From Luteococcus peritonei (GTDB lineage Bacteria > Actinomycetota > Actinomycetes > Propionibacteriales > Propionibacteriaceae): a stretch of DNA of 64,000 bases. Within the stretch, counting starts at the first letter, position 1. The number at the start of each line of letters is the position of its first letter. Positions 24,924-33,846 of this stretch are shown in pieces. A program made the translations under genes and the position numbers. Below the pieces are notes generated by a model. That model ran no database searches and was not told the DNA's origin. It worked only from the letters and a program-made list of their open reading frames with translations. The stretch is taken from the NCBI RefSeq assembly GCF_039526385.1, contig NZ_BAAAIX010000007.1, forward strand, positions 196,031 to 260,030, given 5' to 3'.

Positions 24924-26420
24924 ATGGCCGAAGTCCCACTGATCGAGATCACGGGTCTGGTGAAGCAGTTCGGGGCCACCCAGGCGCTCAAGGGCGTCGA
25001 CTTCACCCTGCAGCCGCACAGCATCCATGCCCTGCTGGGGCAGAACGGTGCCGGCAAGTCCACCTTGATCAAGGTGCTCTCCGGCCTGTACCCGCCCACC
25101 GAGGGCCAGGTGAAGGTGCTCGGGCACGAGCTCGGCACCCCGGAGGCCTCCCGTGCGATGTCCTTCATCCACCAGGACCTCGGCCTGGTGGAGGCGATGA
25201 GCGTCGCCGAGAACGTCGCCCTCGACACCGACTACCCCCGCCGTGGTGGCCTGATCAGCTGGCGCCAGGTGCGCTCCCAGGCCGAGCAGGCGCTGGCCCT
25301 GGTGGACCTGGACATCGACCCCGACATGCTGGTGGCCGACCTGACGCGCGCCGAGCGCTCGCTGGTGGCGATCGCCCGGGCCCTGTCCGCCGACGCCCCG
25401 GTCCTGGTCCTCGACGAGCCCACCGCCTCGCTGCCGGCCGCCGACTCCCAGCGGCTCTTCGACGTGCTCAAGGGCCTCAAGGAGCAGGGCCGCGGCATGA
25501 TCTACGTCTCCCACCGCCTCGACGAGGTCTTCGCCATCGCCGACTCGGTCACCGTCTTCCGCGACGGCCGCCTGGTGCACGCCGGCGGCATCGAGGACAA
25601 GACGCCCCAGGAACTGGTGGTGGACATCGTCGGCAGCAAGCCGCGCACCTACACCTCGCGGATCAATGTCCAGGAGCGCCCCGTCGTGCTCGAGGGGGAG
25701 CGGCTGCTGGCCGGCCCCGCCGGCCCGGTGAGCTTCCAGGTGCACGCCGGTGAGGTGCTCGGCATGGTCGGGCTGACCGGTGCCGGCCACGTCCAGGTGG
25801 GACGCGCCGTCGCCGGCGCCTTCCCCATCCATGGCGGCCGGATGGCGCTGCAGGGCCAGCCCTATGCCCCGGCGAACCCGGCCCAGGCCGTCGACCTCGG
25901 CGTCGGCTTCGTCACCTCCAACCGGATGGAGGAGGGGATGGCGCCCGAGATGAGCGTGGGCGAGAACTTCCTGGCCAACCTGCGGCCCTTGGGCAAGCGG
26001 CTGCTCTCCTGGAACAGCCCCCGCTCCGACGAGGCCCTGGCCAGCCGGCTCACCGAGACCTACGGCGTGCTGCCCAACAATCCCTACCTCCCCATCGCCA
26101 CCCTCTCGGGCGGCAACCAGCAGAAGGTGATGGTGGGCCGCTGGCTCTCCGCGGACCGCACCGTCATCGTGCTGGAGGAGCCCACCGCCGGCGTCGACGT
26201 CGGCGCCAAGGCGGACATCTACCGCCTGCTGGAGTCCTCGCTGGACGCCGGTCTGGGCGTGCTGCTGGTCAGCACCGACTTCGAGGAGGTCGCCAGCGTC
26301 GCCCACCGCGCGCTGGTCTTCGTCCAGGGGAAGGTGACCGAGGAGCTCTCCGCCGACCGGCTCACCGTCAGCAACCTCACCGCCGCCAGTTCCGGCGCCA
26401 ACCTCGTGACCACACACTGA
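24924..26420 (+). CDS. Sugar-type ABC transporter, double ATPase subunit (RbsA/XylG-like)
   Basis: 498 residues with two fused nucleotide-binding domains, the layout of CUT2 importers. The first domain has Walker A GQNGAGKS (about 39-46), a divergent signature LTRAERSLVAIARAL and Walker B VLVLDEPTASL. The second has a degenerate P-loop GLTGAGHVQ, as usual for the family, a canonical signature LSGGNQQKVMVGRWL, and IVLEEPTAGVDVGAK where the usual Asp is Glu. The ATG at 24,924 is preferred: the earlier in-frame ATG lies inside the first operator. Operon order is ATPase, permease (17 nt gap), binding protein (24 nt gap). Confidence 0.92.
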   Translation: MAEVPLIEITGLVKQFGATQALKGVDFTLQPHSIHALLGQNGAGKSTLIKVLSGLYPPTEGQVKVLGHELGTPEASRAMSFIHQDLGLVEAMSVAENVALDTDYPRRGGLISWRQVRSQAEQALALVDLDIDPDMLVADLTRAERSLVAIARALSADAPVLVLDEPTASLPAADSQRLFDVLKGLKEQGRGMIYVSHRLDEVFAIADSVTVFRDGRLVHAGGIEDKTPQELVVDIVGSKPRTYTSRINVQERPVVLEGERLLAGPAGPVSFQVHAGEVLGMVGLTGAGHVQVGRAVAGAFPIHGGRMALQGQPYAPANPAQAVDLGVGFVTSNRMEEGMAPEMSVGENFLANLRPLGKRLLSWNSPRSDEALASRLTETYGVLPNNPYLPIATLSGGNQQKVMVGRWLSADRTVIVLEEPTAGVDVGAKADIYRLLESSLDAGLGVLLVSTDFEEVASVAHRALVFVQGKVTEELSADRLTVSNLTAASSGANLVTTH

Positions 26421-26437
26421 GCAGGAGTCCCACCACC

Positions 26438-27580
26438 ATGTCCCAAGCAACCACCGCCAGGCCGGCGCGCAGGCGTCGCAGCGGCTCCTTCGTCGGAACC
26501 TACGGCCTTCTCGTGCTGGCCGTCGCGCTCTTCGTGGTCTTCGCCATCGCGCTGCCCGGCACCTTCCTCACCCGTTCCAACCTGAACGCCATCCTTGGGG
26601 CGAACTCGATCCCGGCCCTGCTGGCGCTGGGCGCCATGATCCCGATCGCGACCGGCAAGTTCGACGTCTCGATCGGCTACACCCTGGGCCTGGCCCATGT
26701 GCTGATGATGGTGCTGGTGGTGCGCGGCGTGCACTGGGTGCTCGCCGCCCTGCTGGTGCTGCTGCTGATGACCTGCGTCGGTGTGGTCAACGGCCTGCTG
26801 GTGGAGCTCGGCAAGATCGACTCCTTCGTCGCCACCCTGGGCACCGGCTCGGTGCTCTACGCGATCACCGGCGCCATCACCAATGGCGCCCGCGTGGTGC
26901 CCGGCAGCACCGGCCTGCCCGACTGGTTCACCGACCTGTACGACTCCACCTTCTTCGGCATCCCGGTCTCGGCCTGGTACGTGGCCATAGCCGCGCTGGT
27001 GCTCTGGGTGGTGCTGGAACGCACCCCGCTGGGCCGCTACTTCTACGTGCTCGGCTCCAACCAGCGCGCCGCCGACCTGATCGGCCTGCCCACCCGCCGA
27101 TACTCCGTCTACGCCTTCGCCACCTGCTCCTTCCTGGTGGGCTGCGCCGGCGTCCTGCTGGCCTCGCAGCAGCAGATCGGCAACCCCTCGGTGGGCTCGG
27201 AGTACATGCTCCCGGCCTTCGTGGCCGCCCTGCTGGGCAGCACCGTGATCAAGCCCGGCCGCCCCAACTCGGCCGGCACCATCGTCGCGGTCGTGACGCT
27301 GGCGATCGGCCTGGCCGGCATCGGCCAGCTCGGCGCCAACTTCTGGGTCAACCCGCTCTTCAACGGCGTGACCCTGCTGATCGCCGTCGGCCTGGCCGGC
27401 TGGAGCGCGCGTCGCAAGCTGATGGCCGGCGTGGCCGCCAACAAGGCCGTCGACGCCACCCCGCCGCCCGGTGCCACCGGTCTGCGCACCCCCGACGACC
27501 AGCTGCGCGACACCACCGGGGCGCACGCCTCGGCCACCCCCGTCATCTCGCCGGACGATCCCGCCGGCCCCACCGCCTGA
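26438..27580 (+). CDS. Sugar-type ABC transporter permease (RbsC-like)
   Basis: 380 residues with about nine to ten membrane helices. It belongs to the branched-chain/ribose permease family (BPD_transp_2). The segment TGKFDVSIGYTLGLAH corresponds to the conserved GGIDLSVG region of RbsC, and LGSNQRAADLIGLPTRRYS matches the cytoplasmic coupling loop (consensus G.N..AA..sGI). A Pro/Thr/Ala-rich soluble tail of about 45 residues follows the last helix. A single permease gene implies a homodimer with the fused ATPase. Confidence 0.92.
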   Translation: MSQATTARPARRRRSGSFVGTYGLLVLAVALFVVFAIALPGTFLTRSNLNAILGANSIPALLALGAMIPIATGKFDVSIGYTLGLAHVLMMVLVVRGVHWVLAALLVLLLMTCVGVVNGLLVELGKIDSFVATLGTGSVLYAITGAITNGARVVPGSTGLPDWFTDLYDSTFFGIPVSAWYVAIAALVLWVVLERTPLGRYFYVLGSNQRAADLIGLPTRRYSVYAFATCSFLVGCAGVLLASQQQIGNPSVGSEYMLPAFVAALLGSTVIKPGRPNSAGTIVAVVTLAIGLAGIGQLGANFWVNPLFNGVTLLIAVGLAGWSARRKLMAGVAANKAVDATPPPGATGLRTPDDQLRDTTGAHASATPVISPDDPAGPTA

Positions 27581-27604
27581 ACCGGCACCCACGAAAGGCT
27601 CACC

Positions 27605-28756
27605 ATGTCTCGTCCTCCACGCCCCGTCCTGCAGGGCTGCGCCGTGCTGCTGGCCGGTTCGCTGATGTTCACCGGCTGCACCCGCGGCTCCCAGGTCCGC
27701 AAGGAGCGCGCCGCCGGTACCGCCTCGGCCAGTGGCTGCCAGGCTGCCGTCGACAAGGCGCGTGCCGCCGTCGAGAAGGCCAGCGCCAAGGACGCCCCCT
27801 GGGACGGACCGACCACCGGCCCCAAGGCCCAGGCCGGCAAGACCATCGTCTACGTCGCCCAGTCCATGCAGAACCCCGGCGTGGCAGGGGTGGCCGCCGG
27901 CCTGGAGCAGGCCTCGAAGGCGATCGGCTGGACCCTCAAGTCGATCGACGGGCAGGGAACCCCGGCCGGCATCCAGAACGCCTTCAACCAGGCGCTGGCG
28001 CTGAACCCCGACGGCATCGTCATCGGCGGCTTCGACCCCAACACGACGGCCAACCAGGTGGCGCAGGCCAATGCCGCCAAGATCCCGCTGGTGGGCTGGC
28101 AGGCGCTGGCCACCCCCGGCCCGAGCACCAGCCCCAAGCTGTTCACCAATGTCACCACCAAGGTGGACGACGTGGCCAAGATCAGTGCGGACTACATCAT
28201 CGACCAGTCCAATGGCGATGCCGGCGTGGTCATCTTCACCGACTCCTCGATCCCCTTCGCCGAGGGCAAGAGCCAGATGATCAAGAAGGAGCTGGAGACC
28301 TGCAGCACGATCAAGCTGCTCAAGTACGACAACATCCCGCTGGCCGACGTGGCCGCCCGGATGCCGGCCGAGACCAATGCCCTGCTCAGCAGCATGGGTG
28401 ACAAGTGGACCTACTCGGTGGCGATCAACGACGTCTACTTCGAGAACGCCACCGCGGCCTTCCGCCAGGCCGGACGCACCGCGGCCACGGCACCGGTCAA
28501 CGTGGGCGCCGGCGACGGTGACGCCGCCGCCCTGACCCGGATCCGGACCGGTGACTTCCAGGCCGCCACGGTGCCCTCGCCGCTGCGCTCCGAGGGCTGG
28601 CAGATCGTCGACGAGCTGAACCGCGCCTTCGCCGGGGAGCAGGCCTCCGGCTACGTGCCGCAGGTGCACGTGGCCACCCAGGAGAACAGCACCGAGGACA
28701 ACTTCTGGGATCCGGTGGGCTACGACGCGGCCTACAAGAAGATCTGGGGCAAGTAG
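27605..28756 (+). CDS. ABC transporter substrate-binding lipoprotein (Peripla_BP_4)
   Basis: 383 residues. The lipoprotein signal ends at lipobox MFTGC (Cys25). After a short linker the domain has the ribose-binding-protein pattern: TIVYVAQSMQNPGVAGVAAGLEQ, an ALALNPDGIVIGG segment and IPLVGWQA. It captures the solute for the RbsA/RbsC-type partners encoded just upstream. The substrate is not identifiable; the context of dehydrogenases and a cyclase suggests a sugar, polyol or sugar-acid derivative. Confidence 0.9.
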   Translation: MSRPPRPVLQGCAVLLAGSLMFTGCTRGSQVRKERAAGTASASGCQAAVDKARAAVEKASAKDAPWDGPTTGPKAQAGKTIVYVAQSMQNPGVAGVAAGLEQASKAIGWTLKSIDGQGTPAGIQNAFNQALALNPDGIVIGGFDPNTTANQVAQANAAKIPLVGWQALATPGPSTSPKLFTNVTTKVDDVAKISADYIIDQSNGDAGVVIFTDSSIPFAEGKSQMIKKELETCSTIKLLKYDNIPLADVAARMPAETNALLSSMGDKWTYSVAINDVYFENATAAFRQAGRTAATAPVNVGAGDGDAAALTRIRTGDFQAATVPSPLRSEGWQIVDELNRAFAGEQASGYVPQVHVATQENSTEDNFWDPVGYDAAYKKIWGK

Positions 28757-28769
28757 CCACCACGACGAC

Positions 28770-28806
28770 GGGGCCCGCCCGGATGCCTGGCATCCGGGCG
28801 GGCCCC
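28770..28806. terminator. Strong bidirectional hairpin
   Basis: Sixteen perfect base pairs (28,770-28,785 with 28,791-28,806) around a 5-nt loop, 14 bp after the binding-protein stop and 18 bp before the end of the convergent dehydrogenase gene. Confidence 0.85.
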
Positions 28807-28823
28807 CTTGCGTCGTTGCGGGA

Positions 28824-29714
28824 TCAGGCCGTGCGGCCCTGCTCCACCCATTCCTGGATCACCGCGGTGTCGGCCTCGCCGCGGCCGGCCTCCACGAGGC
28901 CCTCGACGGCCGCGAGGATCGGGCCCACCACGAGCGAGTCGGTGCCGGTGGCCTCGGCCTCGGCCAGGTAGGCCTTGAGGTCCTTGACCCAGAACCAGAG
29001 CGGGCCGGAGGGGGAGTAGTCCTTGGTGGCGAAGCGGGTGGCCTTGTCCTTGAGCACCGCGCTGCCGGCATAGCCGCCCTGCAGCAGGTCGAACATCTGG
29101 GCCACGTCCAGCCCGGAGCGCTCTGCCACCACGCTGGCCTCGGCGATGGCGGTGATGGTGGCGGCCACGATGGCCTGGTTGCAGGCCTTGGCCACCTCGC
29201 CGGCGCCCAGCGGGCCCAGGTGGAGCGCGGTGCCGGTCAGGTTCAGCACCTCCAGCACGGGGGCGACCAGCTCGTCGGCCCCGCCGACCATGATCGACAG
29301 GGTGCCGGCCTCGGCGCCCACCTGCCCGCCGGAGACTGGGGCGTCCACGACGTGCAGCAGACCGCCCGAGGCCTCGGCCAGCGAGGCGTCCAGCTCGCGC
29401 ACGTCGGTGGCGGCCACGCTGGAGCAGACCACCAGCGTGACGGGATGCTCCAGGCCCGCCAGCAGGCCGTCGGGTCCCTCGCAGACCTGTCGGACGTGCT
29501 GGATGGCGGGGACCATGCAGATCACCAGGTCGCACCCGGCGGCGAGCTCGCGGGCCGTGGCGGCCCACCGGGCCCCCTGGTCCATCAGCGGACGGGCCTT
29601 CTCGTCGGTGCGGTCGTTCAGCACCAGGGCGTCGTCCGGGCCCAGCCCGGCGAGGATGTGGCGGGCCATCGGGGCGCCCATGGTCCCGAGTCCGATGAAT
29701 CCGACGGTGGTCAT
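28824..29714 (-). CDS. NAD(P)-dependent beta-hydroxyacid dehydrogenase (HIBADH / tartronate semialdehyde reductase family)
   Basis: 296 residues, the usual length. N-terminal Rossmann motif GFIGLGTMGAPMARHIL (about 5-21), substrate motif VDAPVSGGQVGAEAGTLS (about 122-139), catalytic Lys in GAGEVAKACNQ (about 170) and a cofactor-side KDLKAYL near 245. Family members act on 3-hydroxyisobutyrate, tartronate semialdehyde, 6-phosphogluconate-like or other short beta-hydroxy acids. It is divergent from the MFS transporter operon and shares its operator-bearing intergenic region, so it is probably co-regulated with it. Confidence 0.9.
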   Translation of the reverse strand: MTTVGFIGLGTMGAPMARHILAGLGPDDALVLNDRTDEKARPLMDQGARWAATARELAAGCDLVICMVPAIQHVRQVCEGPDGLLAGLEHPVTLVVCSSVAATDVRELDASLAEASGGLLHVVDAPVSGGQVGAEAGTLSIMVGGADELVAPVLEVLNLTGTALHLGPLGAGEVAKACNQAIVAATITAIAEASVVAERSGLDVAQMFDLLQGGYAGSAVLKDKATRFATKDYSPSGPLWFWVKDLKAYLAEAEATGTDSLVVGPILAAVEGLVEAGRGEADTAVIQEWVEQGRTA

Positions 29715-29811
29715 GCCTGCTCCTGTAGGTGGAAGGGGACGGCCACGATGCCGTCGACAGGGCTGAATCTACGCTCCCGACGGCGCGCAGAACAGAGAAA
29801 AGTCACAATTT

Positions 29812-29835
29812 GTTCATCCCATTGAACGTGGTTCA
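29812..29835. promoter_or_regulatory. GTTCA-N6-TGAAC-N3-GTTCA operator in divergent promoter
   Basis: GTTCA (29,812-29,816), six bases, TGAAC (29,823-29,827), three bases, GTTCA (29,831-29,835): three alternating half-sites forming two overlapping inverted repeats. It lies between the beta-hydroxyacid dehydrogenase and MFS genes. The N6 spacing equals that of the operators at 24.86 kb, though the arm sequence differs, which suggests the second IclR protein (35.3 kb) binds here. Confidence 0.5.
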
Positions 29836-29896
29836 GCAGAGTGTTACGTTTCTCGTGCCGCGCGACGAGGCGTGGCCACAGCACCACGGAGCATCC

Positions 29897-31279
29897 ATGA
29901 GCAACGAAGCACCGGCCGCCCGTGCCGGAATGACCGATGCGGAGTACGCGGACAACCTGCGCCGCGCCACCCTGGCGAGCTCGATCGGCTCGGCCCTGGA
30001 GTACTACGACTTCGCCCTCTACGGCCTGTCGGCCTCCCTGATCTTCGGCACCCTGTTCTTCCCCGAGTTCGGTGGCGCCAAGGGCACGATGGCCTCCTTC
30101 GCGGTCCTCGGCGTGGGCTTCCTGGCCCGCCCGCTGGGCGGCCTGATCTTCGGCACCCTGGGCGACAAGATCGGCCGCAAGTGGGTGCTCATGGTCACCA
30201 TCGCCCTGATGGGTGGCAGCTCCACCGCGATCGGCCTGCTGCCCACCGCCCACCAGCTGCCCAACCCCTCCTGGCTGGCCCCCGGCCTGCTGGTGCTGAT
30301 GCGCCTGCTGCAGGGCCTCGGCGCCGGGGCCGAGCAGGCGGGCTCCACGGTGCTGATGGCCGAGTACGGCCCGCGCAAGCGCCGCGGCTTCTTCGCCGCC
30401 CTGCCCTTCGTCGGCATCCAGGCCGGCACCCTCCTGGCCTCGGCCGTCTTCTGGGCCGTCAGCCAGGCCAGCGACGAGATCCTGCTCGGCTGGTTGTGGC
30501 GTGTGCCCTTCCTGGTGAGCTTCGTGCTGATCGGCATCGCCGTCTGGATCCGCTCCCGGTTGCGGGAGACCCCCACCTACATCGAGCTGGAGAAGCACGA
30601 GCAGGTGGAGGAGAACCCGCTGGGAGAGCTCTTCCGCAACTCCTGGCCCTCGGTCATCAAGGGCATCGGCCTGCGAATGGCCGAGAACGGTGGCTCCTAC
30701 CTGTACTCCAACCTGGCCGTCACCTTCATGGTCTACTACGGCGTCACCAAGGGCGTCGGCGCGCTGGCCGTGGCCGCCGCCAGCATCATCGGCATCTTCT
30801 CGGTGCCGCTGATGGGCAAGCTGTCCGACAGCTGGGGTCGCGTGCCGGTCTACCGGATGGGCTCGCTGATCCTGCTCGCCCTGAGCTTCCCGGGCTGGTA
30901 CCTGCTCACCAAGGGCAATCCCTGGCTCAGCATCCTGATCGTCGCGCTGTCCATCGGCTTCGGCGTGAACACCATGCTCGGCGCCCAGTGCGCCCTGCTG
31001 CCCGAGATGTTCGGCGCCCAGCACCGCTACGTTGGTGTTGCCGTGGCCCGTGAGTTCTCGGCAGTGCTGGCCGGTGGTCTCGGCCCCTTCATCGGCATGT
31101 GGCTGCTGGGTCGCACGGACTACGCCTGGTGGGTGGGTGGCACCTATGTCGCCGCGCTGTGCGTGATCACCTTCCTGACCACCTTCGTCACCCCGGAGAC
31201 CGCCGGGCGCGACGTCACCCTCACCCTCGACGCCCACAAGGGCGAGGACCGCACGATCGGACTGGAGCTGCAGCGATGA
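29897..31279 (+). CDS. MFS transporter, metabolite:H+ symporter (MHS) type
   Basis: 460 residues with about 12 membrane helices. N-terminal SSIGSALEYYDFALYG is the mark of the MHS family (ShiA, KgtP, ProP relatives), and LGDKIGRKWVLM is the MFS loop 2-3 motif. LRLRETPTYIE-like sequence (RSRLRETPTYIELE) follows helix 6. MHS proteins take up organic and sugar acids with protons. It is the first gene of a seven-gene operon; its stop overlaps the next start (ATGA). The ATG with a nearby GGAG-like site was preferred over a longer frame that runs into the operator. Confidence 0.92.
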   Translation: MSNEAPAARAGMTDAEYADNLRRATLASSIGSALEYYDFALYGLSASLIFGTLFFPEFGGAKGTMASFAVLGVGFLARPLGGLIFGTLGDKIGRKWVLMVTIALMGGSSTAIGLLPTAHQLPNPSWLAPGLLVLMRLLQGLGAGAEQAGSTVLMAEYGPRKRRGFFAALPFVGIQAGTLLASAVFWAVSQASDEILLGWLWRVPFLVSFVLIGIAVWIRSRLRETPTYIELEKHEQVEENPLGELFRNSWPSVIKGIGLRMAENGGSYLYSNLAVTFMVYYGVTKGVGALAVAAASIIGIFSVPLMGKLSDSWGRVPVYRMGSLILLALSFPGWYLLTKGNPWLSILIVALSIGFGVNTMLGAQCALLPEMFGAQHRYVGVAVAREFSAVLAGGLGPFIGMWLLGRTDYAWWVGGTYVAALCVITFLTTFVTPETAGRDVTLTLDAHKGEDRTIGLELQR

Positions 31280-32043
31280 CCAACCTCTTCGACATCACCG
31301 GGCGCACCGCCTTCGTCACCGGGAGCTCGCGTGGCCTGGGCCACGCGCTGGCCACCGGGCTGGCCGAGGCCGGGGCGAACGTGGTCCTGCACGGCCGTGG
31401 GGGCGACACCCTGGAGCAGGCCGCCGAGCGGCTGCGTGCCCTGGGCCAGGGCGCCATCGCCACCGTCAGCTTCGACGTCACCGACGCCGCCGCCGTCGAG
31501 GAGGGGGTGGGCCGACTGATCGCCGAGCACGGCTGCCCCGAGATCCTGGTCAACAATGCCGGCGTCCAGCGCCGTGCCCCGATCACCGAGTTCGCCGCCC
31601 AGGACTGGGACGACGTGGTGGCCACCAACCTGTCCAGCGCCTTCTACGTGAGCCAGCCTGTGGCCCGTGCCATGAGCGAGCGCGGCTCGGGCAAGATCAT
31701 CAACATCGGCTCGGTGCAGTCCATGCTGGCGCGCCAGACCATCGCCCCCTACTCGGCCTCCAAGGGCGGCATCGTGATGCTCACCAAGGGCATGGCCGCG
31801 GACCTGGCCCGCTTCAACATCCAGGTCAATGCCATCTCGCCCGGCTACTTCGCCACCGAGATGAACCGCGACCTGTGGACCGACGAGGCCTTCAACACCT
31901 GGGTCATCAACCGCACCCCGGCGCAGCGCTGGGGCCGCTTCGAGGAGCTGGTGGGAGCGCTGGTCTTCCTGGCCTCCGATGCCTCCAGCTTCGTGTCGGG
32001 CCAGAACATCTTCGTCGACGGCGGCATGACCTCCGTGGTCTGA
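31276..32043 (+). CDS. SDR oxidoreductase, gluconate 5-dehydrogenase-like
   Basis: 255 residues, classical short-chain dehydrogenase. LFDITGRTAFVTGSSRGLGH gives the cofactor site TGxxxGxG (residues about 15-22). NNAG lies near 90, the catalytic Ser in IGSVQS near 141 and YSASK (Tyr/Lys) near 155. SPGYFATEMN and FVSGQNIFVDGG complete the pattern. Overall it resembles IdnO/gluconate 5-dehydrogenase, which interconverts 5-ketogluconate and gluconate. With the idonate dehydrogenase-like gene that follows, this suggests C5 oxidation-reduction of a hexonate; the exact substrate is inferred. Confidence 0.9.
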   Translation: MTNLFDITGRTAFVTGSSRGLGHALATGLAEAGANVVLHGRGGDTLEQAAERLRALGQGAIATVSFDVTDAAAVEEGVGRLIAEHGCPEILVNNAGVQRRAPITEFAAQDWDDVVATNLSSAFYVSQPVARAMSERGSGKIINIGSVQSMLARQTIAPYSASKGGIVMLTKGMAADLARFNIQVNAISPGYFATEMNRDLWTDEAFNTWVINRTPAQRWGRFEELVGALVFLASDASSFVSGQNIFVDGGMTSVV

Positions 32044-32087
32044 GCCGCACCACCCCACACCCAGCACGCGTCCAGGAAGGCAGCACC

Positions 32088-33104
32088 ATGAAGTCGGTGG
32101 TCATCAACGGCAAGCTCGACATCGCCACCAGCGAGGTCCCCACCCCGGAGCCCGAGCCGGGCCAGGTCCGGCTGCGGATGGCCTATGCCGGCATCTGCGG
32201 CTCGGACCTGCACTACTACTTCGAGGGCGCCAACGGTGCCTTCGTCGTGAAGGAGCCGCTGGTGCCCGGCCACGAGGTGAGCGGCACCGTGGACCTCGAT
32301 CCCAGCGGCACCTGGGCGGTTGGCACCCCGGTCACGCTGCACCCGGCCACCTTCGGCGAGAGCCGCCCCGGCATCGAGGACCGTCCCCACCTGTGGCCCA
32401 ACGGCGCCTACCTGGGCTCCGCCTCCACCTGGCCCCACACCCAGGGTGGAGCCAGCGAGTACATGCTGGTCCGGCTGGACCAGCTGCGGGCCCTGCCCGA
32501 GGGGCTCGACCTGCGTACCGCCGCACTGGCCGAGCCGCTCGCGGTGGCCCTGCACGCCGTCGCCATCGCCGGGGGAGTGGAGGGCGCCAGGGTGCTGGTC
32601 TCCGGCTCCGGGCCGATCGGCCTGCTGGCCGCCGCCGCGGCCCTGGCCCTGGGCGCGCAGGAGGTCACCTGCTCCGACGTGATCGACGAGGCCCTGGAGC
32701 GGGCGAGCGGGATGGGAGCCCAGCGGGTGGTCAATGTCACCCGGGAGAAGCTTCCCGAGGAGTACTTCGACGTGGTGCTGGAGTGCTCCGGCGCCCCGGT
32801 GGCCACCAATGCGGCGCTGCTGGCGCTGCGCCGAGCCGGCATCCTGGTCCAGGTGGGCATGATGCCCTCGGGTCCGCAGGGCATCGACGTGGCCACCCTG
32901 GTGAGCCGCGAGCTTCAGCTGCGCGGCACCTTCCGTTTCAACGACGAGGTGGACCAGGCGGTGCAGCTGCTGGCCGAGCGGCCCTCCATCGCCGAGGTGA
33001 TCACCCACGTCGTCGAGGCCGACGAGGCCGCCGAGGCCTTCGCCACCGCGAAGGACTCACGTCGCTCCGGCAAGGTGCTGCTGGACCTGTGGAACGAGGC
33101 CTGA
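32088..33104 (+). CDS. Zinc-dependent alcohol dehydrogenase, L-idonate 5-dehydrogenase-like
   Basis: 338 residues, MDR superfamily. Catalytic zinc ligands are Cys37 in GICGSDLHYYFEG, His-Glu in VPGHEVSG and Glu in LAEPLAVALHA. The nucleotide-binding loop is VSGSGPIGLL. The N-terminal half is closest to L-idonate 5-dehydrogenases. The lobe that normally holds four structural-zinc cysteines (about residues 85-115) is replaced by a segment with no Cys (HPATFGESRPGIEDRPHL), so the second zinc site is absent. An AGGAAGG site precedes the ATG. The FAH-family gene starts one base after its stop. Confidence 0.88.
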   Translation: MKSVVINGKLDIATSEVPTPEPEPGQVRLRMAYAGICGSDLHYYFEGANGAFVVKEPLVPGHEVSGTVDLDPSGTWAVGTPVTLHPATFGESRPGIEDRPHLWPNGAYLGSASTWPHTQGGASEYMLVRLDQLRALPEGLDLRTAALAEPLAVALHAVAIAGGVEGARVLVSGSGPIGLLAAAAALALGAQEVTCSDVIDEALERASGMGAQRVVNVTREKLPEEYFDVVLECSGAPVATNAALLALRRAGILVQVGMMPSGPQGIDVATLVSRELQLRGTFRFNDEVDQAVQLLAERPSIAEVITHVVEADEAAEAFATAKDSRRSGKVLLDLWNEA

Positions 33105-33105
33105 G

Positions 33106-33846
33106 GTGCGTCTGGCCAGGATCGACACCCCGGACGGCCCCCGTCCCGTCGTCGCCGACGGCGATGTCTGGGCGGTGGTGACCGACCTGTTCGCCCAGCC
33201 GCTGGTGCGCACCGGCGAGACCCATCCCGTCGAGGGCACCAGGCTGCTGGCGCCCGTCGAGCCGCGCATCGTGCTCGGCATGGCGCACAACGGCGCTCCC
33301 GGCGACCGGGAGATCCCGCGGCAGGCCTTCATGAAGTCGGCCCGCACCGTCGTCGGCCCCGGCGATCCGATCGAGGTGGATGCCTCACTGGGCACCATCA
33401 ACGGCGAGGGTGAGCTGGTGCTGGTGGTGGGACGCCGCTCCCGCCACCTGGACGACGAACAGGCCGCCGCCCACGTGCTGGGCTGGACCATCGGCAATGA
33501 CGTCACCAATACCGAGCAGGACGACGAGAAGGCCACCCAGGTGAAGAACGGGGACGGCTACACCCCACTGGGGCCGTGGATCGAGACCGAGCTGCCCCAG
33601 GCCCTCGACCTGGCCATGACCATGTACCGCAACGGTCAGCAGGTGGCCGCCGCCCGCACCAGCCAGCTGGCCTGGAATCCCTACGAGGTCTTCAGCTACC
33701 TGACCCGGTACATGACCCTGGACGCCGGGGACGTGATCCTGACCGGCTCGCCCGCCACCTTCTTCCCGATCGTGGCCGGCGACCAGTGCCGTTGCGAGCT
33801 GGAGGGCATCGGCAGCCTGGACAATCCCGTGGTCGCGGCCCGATGA
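33106..33846 (+). CDS. Fumarylacetoacetate hydrolase (FAH) family protein
   Basis: 246 residues, single FAH domain. Metal-binding acidic residues are in NGEGELVLVVG (Glu pair) and in the later GNDVTNTEQDDEKATQ segment. The conserved Lys-Asp-Gly/PLGPW segment is KNGDGYTPLGPW, followed by YLTRYMTLDAGDVILTGSPA, the family's C-terminal hallmark. Such enzymes cleave C-C bonds of diketo acids, hydrolyse 2,4-diketo-3-deoxy sugar acids, or decarboxylate oxaloacetate. In this sugar-acid-like operon, diketo acid cleavage is the best inference. GTG start, one base after the dehydrogenase stop and within a GAGG-containing junction. Confidence 0.88.
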   Translation: MRLARIDTPDGPRPVVADGDVWAVVTDLFAQPLVRTGETHPVEGTRLLAPVEPRIVLGMAHNGAPGDREIPRQAFMKSARTVVGPGDPIEVDASLGTINGEGELVLVVGRRSRHLDDEQAAAHVLGWTIGNDVTNTEQDDEKATQVKNGDGYTPLGPWIETELPQALDLAMTMYRNGQQVAAARTSQLAWNPYEVFSYLTRYMTLDAGDVILTGSPATFFPIVAGDQCRCELEGIGSLDNPVVAAR

